In this document: positions 1 through 6,579 of the stretch, piece after piece
How positions within the stretch are numbered: position 1 is the first letter of the stretch
Layout of the letters: every line of letters begins with the position of its first letter
Source: Clostridiales bacterium
GTDB lineage: Bacteria; Bacillota; Clostridia; Christensenellales; Aristaeellaceae
Direction: 5' to 3'
Assembly: GCA_012512355.1 (NCBI GenBank)
Contig: JAAZEI010000109.1
Span: 1 to 10,531, forward strand
Length of the DNA stretch: 10,531 bases
Notes under the pieces: model-generated
The model's input: the letters and a program-made list of their open reading frames with translations, nothing else
What the model was told of the DNA's origin: nothing
Databases searched by the model: none
Program-made: the position numbers and the translations under genes

Positions 1-150
1 TACACATAACTTATCCTATCAAACATCAAGGGCGCTTGCGATCTCTCGTTAAAGCACTTTATCATAATATAAGTAAAAGAAAGATTGCTTGGGTACTATC
101 CGGGAAAGATAGAAATATAATAAAACAAGTTATAAAAATTGGAATCAGTC
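1..150. other. AT-rich leader region, no gene recognised
   Basis: This AT-rich stretch lies upstream of the tRNA promoter. A plus-strand reading frame is open from base 3, but it runs without a stop through the tRNA promoter and the tRNA itself, which argues against it being a real gene end. The conceptual peptide matches no family I recognise. I see no hairpin, repeat array or ribosome binding site that would support a gene here. It could be the decayed 3' end of a neighbouring gene outside the window. Confidence 0.4.
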
Positions 151-179
151 TTGACAAATCACTTGTGTCAGGATATTAT
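151..179 (+). promoter_or_regulatory. sigma-A-type promoter of tRNA-Pro
   Basis: A perfect -35 hexamer TTGACA (151-156) is followed by a 17-base spacer and the -10 hexamer TATTAT (174-179, five of six consensus bases). Transcription would start near 186, about 15 bases before the mature tRNA 5' end, a normal distance for a tRNA leader removed by RNase P. A short inverted repeat, TGACA (152-156) with TGTCA (166-170), overlaps the -35 element and spacer. Confidence 0.85.
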
Positions 180-200
180 ACACCTTGCACTGTAACATTT

Positions 201-277
201 CTGGGTGTGGCGCAGCTTGGTAGCGTGCTTGAATGGGGTTCAAGAGGCCGGAGGTTCAAATCCTCTCACCCAGACCA
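201..277 (+). tRNA. tRNA-Pro, anticodon GGG
   Basis: A complete cloverleaf can be folded by eye. The acceptor stem CTGGGTG (201-207) pairs with CACCCAG (267-273). The D arm is 210-226 with GG in its loop. The anticodon stem CTTGA/TCAAG encloses a seven-base loop (233-239) with anticodon GGG at 235-237, reading CCC and CCU proline codons. G follows the anticodon, as expected for m1G37 in proline tRNAs. The T arm is 250-266 with TTCAAAT in its loop. The discriminator base is A274 and the CCA end is encoded (275-277). One G-T pair closes each of the D and T stems. A promoter precedes it and a terminator begins directly after CCA, so it is a single-gene transcription unit convergent with the minus-strand genes. 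Confidence 0.96.
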
Positions 278-305
278 AATCCTTCGCATCAGCGAAGGAT
301 TTTTT
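278..305 (+). terminator. Rho-independent terminator of tRNA-Pro
   Basis: A perfect 10-base-pair stem, AATCCTTCGC (278-287) with GCGAAGGATT (292-301), has a four-base ATCA loop. A run of five T bases ends at 305. It begins immediately after the tRNA CCA end. On the other strand the stem is followed by only a short T run, so it acts mainly in the plus direction. Confidence 0.92.
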
Positions 306-506
306 ATGCTTCCATAATCTGTCATGAAGCGTAATGGATTCAGGCAATATTTATCCATTCTTTAGTGTCAGAATTTCCGTCTCTTTTGAACGTAATGATT
401 CGCCATTTTCAAATAAAACCAACACCTGCAAAACCTAACATTCTCACCATAAGAATTATATACCTACTCTTTCACCATGGAATAACAAAAGACGCTGGCG
501 AAGGAT
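306..506. other. intergenic stretch without recognisable gene
   Basis: About 200 AT-rich bases lie between the tRNA terminator and the IS-end hairpin. Both strands were read. A plus-strand frame opening at 365 has no good ribosome binding site, and its sequence looks unlike a conserved protein. On the minus strand only short frames occur. The last ten bases before the hairpin (498-507) repeat the 3' arm of the tRNA terminator (292-301). It may be decayed DNA left by insertion and deletion events. Confidence 0.4.
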
Positions 507-577
507 TGATAAGCACCCCCAAAGTTGGACGAAAACCAACTGAAAGGGGTGCTTATCATTTGACTAAATATAATTAT
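507..577 (+). mobile_element. relic of the left end of an IS3-family (IS150-group-like) insertion sequence
   Basis: A 52-base imperfect hairpin is formed by TGATAAGCACCCC (507-519) pairing with GGGGTGCTTATCA (546-558). A second stem lies inside it, AGTTGG (523-528) with CCAACT (536-541). The element end would start 5'-TG, followed by a C-rich block and AAAGTTGGAC, which resembles IS150-group terminal repeats as I remember them. After the hairpin comes a TTG codon at 560 and a short frame LTKYN, like the start of IS3-family OrfA proteins (often MTKYS...). The frame then runs into the end of the oppositely oriented isomerase gene, so the rest of the element is gone. An alternative is a stand-alone hairpin acting as an unusual terminator for the minus-strand operon, but no T run follows it on that strand. 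Confidence 0.55.
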
Positions 578-1539
578 GCCCAGAACATCTCCCCGGGCTT
601 ATCAAACATGATGATGTCTTTTAGGAAGTTAATGGCCTTGACCAGCCCCTCTTCACTGGACATGAGGGCATCTTCGTGCTCTATGGAAATAACATCGTCG
701 TAGCCAGCCAGCCTCAATGCGCTGATCATTTCTTTCCATTGCAGGCTGTCGTGCCCATATCCCACAGTGCGGAAAACCCAGCTTCGCATAGGGTCTGAAT
801 AGTGCTTGGTATCCAGCACACCATTGATAGAAAGGTTATGTTTATCCAAATGAGTGTCCTTGGCATGGAAGAAATGGATGGCGCCTTTTAGGTACCTGAT
901 CGCTTCAACCGGTTCTATCCCCTGCCAATACAAATGAGAAGGGTCAAAGTTGGCTCCAATAATATCGCCTCCCACCGCCTCACGAAGTTTCAGCAAGGTT
1001 TCCGGGTTATAGACGCAAAAACCGGGGTGCATCTCAAGAGCTATTCGGGTTACCCCGTGTTCCTGTGCGAAAGAAGCCATTTTCTTCCAATATGGAATCA
1101 ACACATCATTCCACTGATAGTCAAGCACTTTTAGATAATCATCAGGCCAGGCACAGGTAACCCAGTTGGGCGTCTTATCCTCCGCGCTGCCGCCGGGACA
1201 GCCTGAAAAGGTGACAATCCGGTCAACTCCCATTTTTTCTGCCAAAAGTACAGCATTGACAAAATCATCATGAAAAGTCTTTGCAACAGCTTTTTCAGGA
1301 TGAACAGCATTGCCATGCACTGATAAAGCTGCCAATTCCAAGCCGCTATTGCTGATGTTATCGCGAAATAAATTAAACCTGGGTACATCATTGAGCAGTG
1401 CTGCGGGATCACAATGCTCTTTCCCGGGATAACCTCCGCATCCTATCTCAACTGCCTGCACTCCTTGTTCTTTCAAGAAATGCAGAGCTTGGTACAGCGG
1501 TCGGTCACTGAGCAGAACAGCAAGAACAGATAACTTCAT
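574..1539 (-). CDS. sugar phosphate isomerase/epimerase-like TIM-barrel protein
   Basis: This 321-residue protein belongs to the xylose isomerase-like TIM-barrel superfamily (AP endonuclease 2 fold), whose members isomerise or epimerise sugars or sugar phosphates using a bound divalent metal. The likely metal ligands are spaced as expected: E169 in ALEMHPG, D199 in NFDPSH, H225 in HFFHAKD and E287 in SIEHED. H75 (SVHGN) and E31 (VEIGCGG) line the early strands. There is no signal peptide, so it is cytoplasmic. The substrate cannot be read from the sequence; full-length relatives are mostly annotated only by fold. The ATG at 1539 is supported by an AGGAGGG-type site (1546-1554) six bases upstream. 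It starts 26 bases after rluB and is probably cotranscribed with it. The C-terminus (KPGEMFWA) looks complete although an IS relic lies next to the stop. Confidence 0.88.
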   Translation of the reverse strand: MKLSVLAVLLSDRPLYQALHFLKEQGVQAVEIGCGGYPGKEHCDPAALLNDVPRFNLFRDNISNSGLELAALSVHGNAVHPEKAVAKTFHDDFVNAVLLAEKMGVDRIVTFSGCPGGSAEDKTPNWVTCAWPDDYLKVLDYQWNDVLIPYWKKMASFAQEHGVTRIALEMHPGFCVYNPETLLKLREAVGGDIIGANFDPSHLYWQGIEPVEAIRYLKGAIHFFHAKDTHLDKHNLSINGVLDTKHYSDPMRSWVFRTVGYGHDSLQWKEMISALRLAGYDDVISIEHEDALMSSEEGLVKAINFLKDIIMFDKPGEMFWA

Positions 1540-1565
1540 AAATAACCCTCCTCTGTCAACAGGTT

Positions 1566-2288
1566 TTATTGACCGGTTTTTTTAGTGCCTTTTTTTAACA
1601 GGTCTACTTCTTGAGGACTCAATTCACGCCAAGTACCCCGCTGTAAGGCTCCAAGCTCGATGGCTCCATACTTCACACGCTTTAAGCGCAGAACCTGGTG
1701 CCCCAAAGCTTCTATCATCCTGCGGATCTGACGGTTACGACCTTCATGAATCGTAATGAGCACATCCGTAAAGAGTATTTCTTTTTTTAGCACACGCACA
1801 CCTGCGCGCGCCGTTTTGCGGCCATCGATCATAATGCCGCTTCGAAGCTGGTGGCATTCGCTCTCTGTCAGCTCCAATGAGACCCTGGCAATATAACTCT
1901 TGTCGACTTCAAAGCTGGGATGGGTCAAGCGGGCAGTCAAGTCACCATCATTGGTCAGCAACAGCAGTCCTTCACTGTCAAAATCAAGCCTGCCAACCGT
2001 GTAAAGCCGTACCGGAAAATCAGCAAAGTGTTCAAGAACAGTAGGTCTACCCTCGGGATCCGACGATGTGGTCACTTCGCCTATGGGCTTATAATACATA
2101 ACATAATGTTTGTTTTCTTCTAGCTTCACGACTTCGCCATGTACGCGCACTTCATCCCCATCAGTGACTTTGGTACCCATCTCTCTTACAGTGATGCCAT
2201 TCACCTGTACAAACCCCTTGGCGATCATTTCCTCTGCATGGCGTCGGCTGGCAACACCGCAAGCAGCTAAATACTTTTGTAAACGCAT
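1566..2288 (-). CDS. rluB: 23S rRNA pseudouridine synthase, RluB/RsuA family
   Basis: This 240-residue cytoplasmic enzyme converts a uridine of rRNA to pseudouridine. An S4 RNA-binding domain occupies about residues 1-60 (QKYLAACGVASRRHAEEMI). The RsuA/RluB/E/F catalytic domain follows, with the signature GRLDFDSEGLLLLTNDG beginning at G99. D102 is the expected nucleophile, and the late motif EGRNRQIRRM is also present. In Firmicutes this subfamily is usually RluB, which acts on the helix 89 region of 23S rRNA; the exact target is inferred from family. The ATG start has a GGGAGT site (2295-2300) six bases upstream. A candidate promoter lies about 35 to 63 bases upstream of the start. The sugar isomerase-like gene follows after 26 bases. 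RsuA (16S) specificity is the alternative. Confidence 0.93.
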   Translation of the reverse strand: MRLQKYLAACGVASRRHAEEMIAKGFVQVNGITVREMGTKVTDGDEVRVHGEVVKLEENKHYVMYYKPIGEVTTSSDPEGRPTVLEHFADFPVRLYTVGRLDFDSEGLLLLTNDGDLTARLTHPSFEVDKSYIARVSLELTESECHQLRSGIMIDGRKTARAGVRVLKKEILFTDVLITIHEGRNRQIRRMIEALGHQVLRLKRVKYGAIELGALQRGTWRELSPQEVDLLKKGTKKTGQ

Positions 2289-2449
2289 CCTGTTACTCCC
2301 ATCTGGTACTTTAGGCTAAACCATTATTACAGAAAGAGGAAAACAATGCAATGGAGCACGATTCAGGCAGCATAGCTCTCTGACGCAATCATGCCATATG
2401 GCAGCTTTCAGCATGTCGAAATACATAGTAGGCTTATATTGATTATCTT
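2289..2449. other. ftsK-rluB intergenic region
   Basis: This is the longest gap inside the minus-strand gene series. It holds a candidate promoter for rluB near its left end and a perfect 12-base palindrome TGCCATATGGCA (2392-2403). I found no intrinsic terminator for ftsK: the possible stems are 4-5 base pairs and lack a T run. Transcription from the upstream operon may therefore read through into rluB. Confidence 0.5.
2323..2351 (-). promoter_or_regulatory. candidate promoter for rluB
   Basis: Read on the minus strand, a weak -35 TTGCAT (2346-2351) is followed by 17 bases and the -10 AATAAT (2323-2328, five of six consensus bases), preceded by an extended -10 TG. A transcript would start near 2316, about 28 bases before the rluB ATG, leaving room for its ribosome binding site. 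The poor -35 element makes this only a candidate. Confidence 0.45.
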
Positions 2450-5341
2450 CTAAAAAGGTTTGTCTTCATCAAATAGCTGCTGGTATTCCTCACGGCTAAT
2501 TAAGGTCTTTCGTGGTTTTGTTCCTTCGTTGCCGCTAACAATATTACGCCTGCACATTTCATCAATCAGCCTGCCTGCGCGGCCATAGCCAACCCTTAAA
2601 ACCCGCTGCAGCATCGAGATGGACATCTGCCCTGCTTCAACTGCCATTTCAATGGCCTTAGGCAGCAATTCATCAAAATCATCAATGCTGCCATCGCCAT
2701 CCCCTGTTTGACCTGCGGAGGAAGAATCCTTATTTTCCTCTTTCTCGATATGTTCCATGATGTCGGCATTGTATTCAGTTTGGTTGCTGGTTTTGACATA
2801 ATCCGCGACAGTGACAACATCCTTATCACTGATAAAACACCCCTGCACACGCTTAGGTGCTTTTAATGTGCGCGGGAAATAGAGCATATCACCATATCCC
2901 AACAACTTTTCAGCCCCCTGAGAATCCAGAATGGTTCGGCTGTCAATATGAGAAGACACCTGGAAAGCGATGCGGCTGGGAATGTTTGCCTTGATAATAC
3001 CCGTTATAACATCAACAGAAGGGCGCTGTGTTGCAAGGATTAAACAGATGCCTGCAGCACGCGCTTTGGCTGTGATGCGCTTGATGTGCTCGTCAATGGC
3101 TTTTCCTGCAGTCAGCATCAGGTCAGCCATCTCATCTACAATCACGATGATCTTTGGCATTGGGTCTTCATCAGCATCCAGCTTGGCATTATACGCGTCA
3201 ATGTTGCGCACCTTATACTTCTCAAGCCTTTTGTATCGATCATCCATTTCCTGACAGACCCACTCAAGCGCCATCACAGCCTTTTTAGGATCTACTACAA
3301 CAGGCAAAAGAAGGTGGGGTACATCATTATAAGGCTGAAGTTCCACAAACTTGGGATCTATCAGAATCATCCTGACTTCTTTGGGGGAGGATCTGTAAAG
3401 AAGGCTTGTGATGATGCTGTTGATGCAGACAGATTTTCCGCTTCCGGTTGCGCCGGCAATTAACAGGTGGGGCATATCCATGAGTTCGCAAATAACGGGA
3501 GCACCATAGATATCCTTGCCCAAGGCTACTGCGGAAGGAGACTTCATTTCCTGCATTTTGGCAGACTCAAGTATCTCTCTTAAATAAACAATCGAAGACT
3601 TCTCATTGGATACCTCTATCCCAATGAGCGGTGTGCCTGGTATGGGTATTTCTGCTCGGGCGGGGCTTTTTGCCAGCAGCTCAACTGAAATATTATCCAT
3701 CACATTGCGAAGTTTATTGATATTCACACCTTCTGCAAGACGGATTCCAAAGCTGGTGACTGCCGGACCATGTACAACTTGTTTGACGGTAGCTGTGATG
3801 TTAAAACTCGAAAGGGTGGATATCAGCTTATCAGCTCGCCTGCTATCTTCCTCTGACGTATCCACCTGGGTATCAGGCGGAGGAGAGGACATCAGTCTTG
3901 TTGAAGGTCTTTGATAAGCATCAATGGCCAGGCTCATCTGCCTGCTTTGCTGTTTTAATTTTGCAGTGCCGTCGATTCGGCTGGCTTTTGGGGACAAACT
4001 TGTATTTGGTTTAACCGATATTCGCTCCCCCGTCAGCGCGACGGCAGGTGCCGTGCCCACTTCATTTACAATCGAGCTAACAGGGCTTGTCCGGATCTCT
4101 GCCGTGGGTGCAGGCGTACTATCTTTAGTCTCTGCTGCAACCGTTGGCTGACTATGCTCAGACGGATATACTGCAGCTTGCGATTGTGTTATGTCTGTTT
4201 TTTGCTGTGAATATTCGAGGCGGTCAGGCTCATCCGCCTTCTTCACCATTTCTGCAGGCGAAGTTTGTGATAAGCCGGTTGTCGGTGCTGCAGGTTGAAC
4301 GCTGGGTTTCTCTTGTCGCTGATTGGAAGCCAAAACTGTGTTTACTGCTTCCTTTGGCGTGAAAGTACTTGCTTTTTGTTTTTTATTGATGTTGGCTTCC
4401 TGCTCAAACTTTTCATAAAAATCATTTTCAACAGCCGTAAATCCTTCGTCTTCGGGCTTCTGGGGAAAATTATTGGGAATAAAAGAAGATGGCGAAACAA
4501 AGACCGGTGTCTGCGAGTACAGTTCGCGTTCATCTGCACTATGAGCATTCTGCCAGGGCTCGACATAATATGGTTCTGTCTGCGGCTGATAGGCCATGCT
4601 GCCTGCTTCTTCAGAGATGACAGAACCCATAGATTCGCCCGTTTGTGCAGCGCCTGCATTTGCAGATGGGGCTATAGTCTCCCCAGAGCTTTTCTCTGTC
4701 TTGCTGCCACCTTGCAAAAAGCCTTCAAAGCTTTGATAAAGGCGAACGGGATTTATTCTCAGCAAGGCAAATAAAAGCGAGATCATGGCGATGATTAAAA
4801 ATATCACGCCGCCGACCTGTCCTAATATCTTCCATAAAGGGAAGGCCAGCAGCATCCCCATTGCACCGCCGCCTGGCAAGGGATTGAGCTGATTATTAAA
4901 TCTCTGATAGCTGCGCGCCAAATATTCACCAAAGCTGTCAGGTTCTGGGACGCGAAGAATATTCAGGTTGACATTGCGGATATACTGCATGAGCGTTCCA
5001 AAACCGGTCACTGAACTGAGCATGCATAGGATTGCCAGCAATGCCATAAAAAAGGAAAAACTAATGATAAACGGACGAAATGAAATATAATGCCGGGCAC
5101 TTTGAGATAAAAGCCAGCCCAGCCAAATCAAAAAGTATGGTACCAGCCAATACAGCACACCTCCAAGTCCTAAGGCCATTTCCTTGAGGGCAACGACTGT
5201 CCGGCTTGATGCTTGCAGGGTGATGCCTATGAGCAGACCAAACCCCAAAGCAAAACAAAGGACACCCGCTGCCAGCGAGACGAGCCCGCCTCTGTCGGTT
5301 GATCTGATGGTTTTATTTGCTGTCCTCGATGTTGGTGCCAA
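2450..5341 (-). CDS. ftsK: DNA translocase FtsK/SpoIIIE
   Basis: This 963-residue membrane-anchored motor pumps chromosomal DNA through the closing septum at division or sporulation. The N-terminal ~195 residues carry four hydrophobic membrane segments (about 20-42, 60-79, 88-112 and 160-195, the last possibly two). A long low-complexity linker rich in Pro, Ser, Gln, Thr and Ala follows (about 197-490). The alpha domain is about 500-590. The RecA-like beta domain follows, with Walker A GATGSGKS (630-637) and Walker B IIVIVDEMADL (731-741). A C-terminal winged-helix gamma domain that reads DNA polarity signals is about 885-950. The start is TTG, with an AAGGA site (5351-5355) nine bases upstream; no better ATG is nearby. 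It is longer than B. subtilis SpoIIIE (about 790 residues), mostly because of the linker. It begins 21 bases after the DUF3298 gene. Sequence alone does not separate a vegetative FtsK from a sporulation SpoIIIE role. Confidence 0.95.
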   Translation of the reverse strand: MAPTSRTANKTIRSTDRGGLVSLAAGVLCFALGFGLLIGITLQASSRTVVALKEMALGLGGVLYWLVPYFLIWLGWLLSQSARHYISFRPFIISFSFFMALLAILCMLSSVTGFGTLMQYIRNVNLNILRVPEPDSFGEYLARSYQRFNNQLNPLPGGGAMGMLLAFPLWKILGQVGGVIFLIIAMISLLFALLRINPVRLYQSFEGFLQGGSKTEKSSGETIAPSANAGAAQTGESMGSVISEEAGSMAYQPQTEPYYVEPWQNAHSADERELYSQTPVFVSPSSFIPNNFPQKPEDEGFTAVENDFYEKFEQEANINKKQKASTFTPKEAVNTVLASNQRQEKPSVQPAAPTTGLSQTSPAEMVKKADEPDRLEYSQQKTDITQSQAAVYPSEHSQPTVAAETKDSTPAPTAEIRTSPVSSIVNEVGTAPAVALTGERISVKPNTSLSPKASRIDGTAKLKQQSRQMSLAIDAYQRPSTRLMSSPPPDTQVDTSEEDSRRADKLISTLSSFNITATVKQVVHGPAVTSFGIRLAEGVNINKLRNVMDNISVELLAKSPARAEIPIPGTPLIGIEVSNEKSSIVYLREILESAKMQEMKSPSAVALGKDIYGAPVICELMDMPHLLIAGATGSGKSVCINSIITSLLYRSSPKEVRMILIDPKFVELQPYNDVPHLLLPVVVDPKKAVMALEWVCQEMDDRYKRLEKYKVRNIDAYNAKLDADEDPMPKIIVIVDEMADLMLTAGKAIDEHIKRITAKARAAGICLILATQRPSVDVITGIIKANIPSRIAFQVSSHIDSRTILDSQGAEKLLGYGDMLYFPRTLKAPKRVQGCFISDKDVVTVADYVKTSNQTEYNADIMEHIEKEENKDSSSAGQTGDGDGSIDDFDELLPKAIEMAVEAGQMSISMLQRVLRVGYGRAGRLIDEMCRRNIVSGNEGTKPRKTLISREEYQQLFDEDKPF

Positions 5342-5362
5342 TATGTATATTCCTTCTTTGAG

Positions 5363-6517
5363 TTAAACGGGTTGATTTAGCCAAATGGCCCGGAGTACAT
5401 CATTGCTATCGAAATTAAGATAAAGAACGTTTTCTCCAAACAGATAGCCATTGAGTAATCCTTCAGATAAGTTGTAGCTCAAAGCAGCGTTTTCGTCCAG
5501 CACGATACTGCTTTGAGATTCACCTAAAGTATCAGCGGCTTCCTGCCGGCTGGTTCTTCCGGTATTAATGCCAAAGAAATTTAACCGATGGCTAAGAATC
5601 CCCGTGACATATTCCCCGTCTGTGATCAGCCAACTGCCGCGAAACCTTGCATCCTCCAGCTGGTATCGTTCCCCAGTTGGGAAAGCCTCAGAATCATATA
5701 GCGGCGGAAAATCCAATAACACATCCTCAATTTTTTGATTAATATGAATTGGTAACCCTGGCAGAATTCCCAAACTCGCTGCAGTTTCTACAGCAGTTTG
5801 AATCTCCCCAATATTCATGGCAGCCTCTAATCCCGTCAATACAGATCCTTGGTCCAAATCCAGCAAATCCATCAGTTCCTCATAATGAAAATTGATGGCA
5901 CCGCTGCGGTCTGATAAGGTATTAAATCTGCTTTGGTCGTAATAAAAGGTAATGCCGGTTTCATCTGCCAACAAATTATCCATAGGAATAGGGTAGAGCT
6001 CATCGGGGGTGAGGTAATCACTCATCTCAGGCTCAATATATTCTTGCACACGCTCATCCAGGGCTGCAGATGCTCTATCTATATCTTTAAAAATATCACC
6101 TGCGCTGACACGCTCACCGTTTAACAAATCGTACATGAGAGCCGTCACACGGTACCCCGGACGGCCTGGCCCGATGCGGCCTGCGGCTGTCATTTTGATT
6201 GCCAATAAACCATGGTCCGTAAAACCGTCAAGAATCTGGGCTTCAGCTTTTAATTGAAGGCCTGTTTCATCTCCGACTGTGAGGCTGTCATAAATTGCTT
6301 TAAAACCCTGATATCCGCTGTCTTCAGCTATGGATATATTAATGCGTTCCTGAATCTCTCCATCTGAAAGTCCTTCTATCTGGGGCAATTCAATAAAGGA
6401 GCTGCCCTCTTCGAATCTCACATATTTTATATTAATCTCGTCTGCTATGGCCGATGCATTCAGCATCAATAGCATGAATAATGTAAAAAACAATGCTCTC
6501 AATCTAATTTTCTGCAT
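5363..6517 (-). CDS. secreted DUF3298/RsiV-like protein
   Basis: This 384-residue protein is probably exported: a short basic start (MQKIRLR), a hydrophobic stretch (about 8-24) and an ASAIAD region form a plausible signal peptide with cleavage near residue 25. No lipobox cysteine is seen. Residues about 27-220 resemble the DUF4163/DUF3298 pair found in the extracellular part of RsiV and in many Firmicute lipoproteins; the segment LLNGERVSAGDIFKD and the later ITFYYDQ ... INFHYEEL are typical. The final ~120 residues form a separate unit ending in a strand-rich GINTGRTSRQEAADTLGES ... LYLNFDSNDVLRAIWL pattern, like small domains attached to other Firmicute secreted proteins. The start at 6517 was chosen because AAGGAGG (6526-6532) lies eight bases upstream and the signal peptide begins there. 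A longer in-frame start at 6583 overlaps the peptidase stop but has no good site. The function is unknown. Confidence 0.75.
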   Translation of the reverse strand: MQKIRLRALFFTLFMLLMLNASAIADEINIKYVRFEEGSSFIELPQIEGLSDGEIQERINISIAEDSGYQGFKAIYDSLTVGDETGLQLKAEAQILDGFTDHGLLAIKMTAAGRIGPGRPGYRVTALMYDLLNGERVSAGDIFKDIDRASAALDERVQEYIEPEMSDYLTPDELYPIPMDNLLADETGITFYYDQSRFNTLSDRSGAINFHYEELMDLLDLDQGSVLTGLEAAMNIGEIQTAVETAASLGILPGLPIHINQKIEDVLLDFPPLYDSEAFPTGERYQLEDARFRGSWLITDGEYVTGILSHRLNFFGINTGRTSRQEAADTLGESQSSIVLDENAALSYNLSEGLLNGYLFGENVLYLNFDSNDVLRAIWLNQPV

Positions 6518-6579
6518 ATGCTTCGCCTCCTTGCGAGAATATTGTATCGCATTGCATAAAGGCACGCAAGTTTGATGCC

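Noticed and set aside
201..305. tRNA-Pro as an integration site for a genomic island
   Set aside because: No second copy of the tRNA 3' end and no integrase gene is present. Only a ten-base match to the terminator arm is found.
36..317. 93-residue plus-strand reading frame from base 36
   Set aside because: It runs through the tRNA promoter, the tRNA-Pro gene and its terminator, has no ribosome binding site and resembles no protein.
365..703. 112-residue plus-strand reading frame across the IS relic and into the isomerase gene
   Set aside because: It has no ribosome binding site and joins unrelated sequence. Only the five codons after 560 look like a transposase start; the rest is antisense to the isomerase gene.
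4295..4774. 159-residue plus-strand frame opposite the ftsK linker
   Set aside because: It is antisense to a well-supported gene in a low-complexity region where long shadow frames are common, and has no family resemblance.
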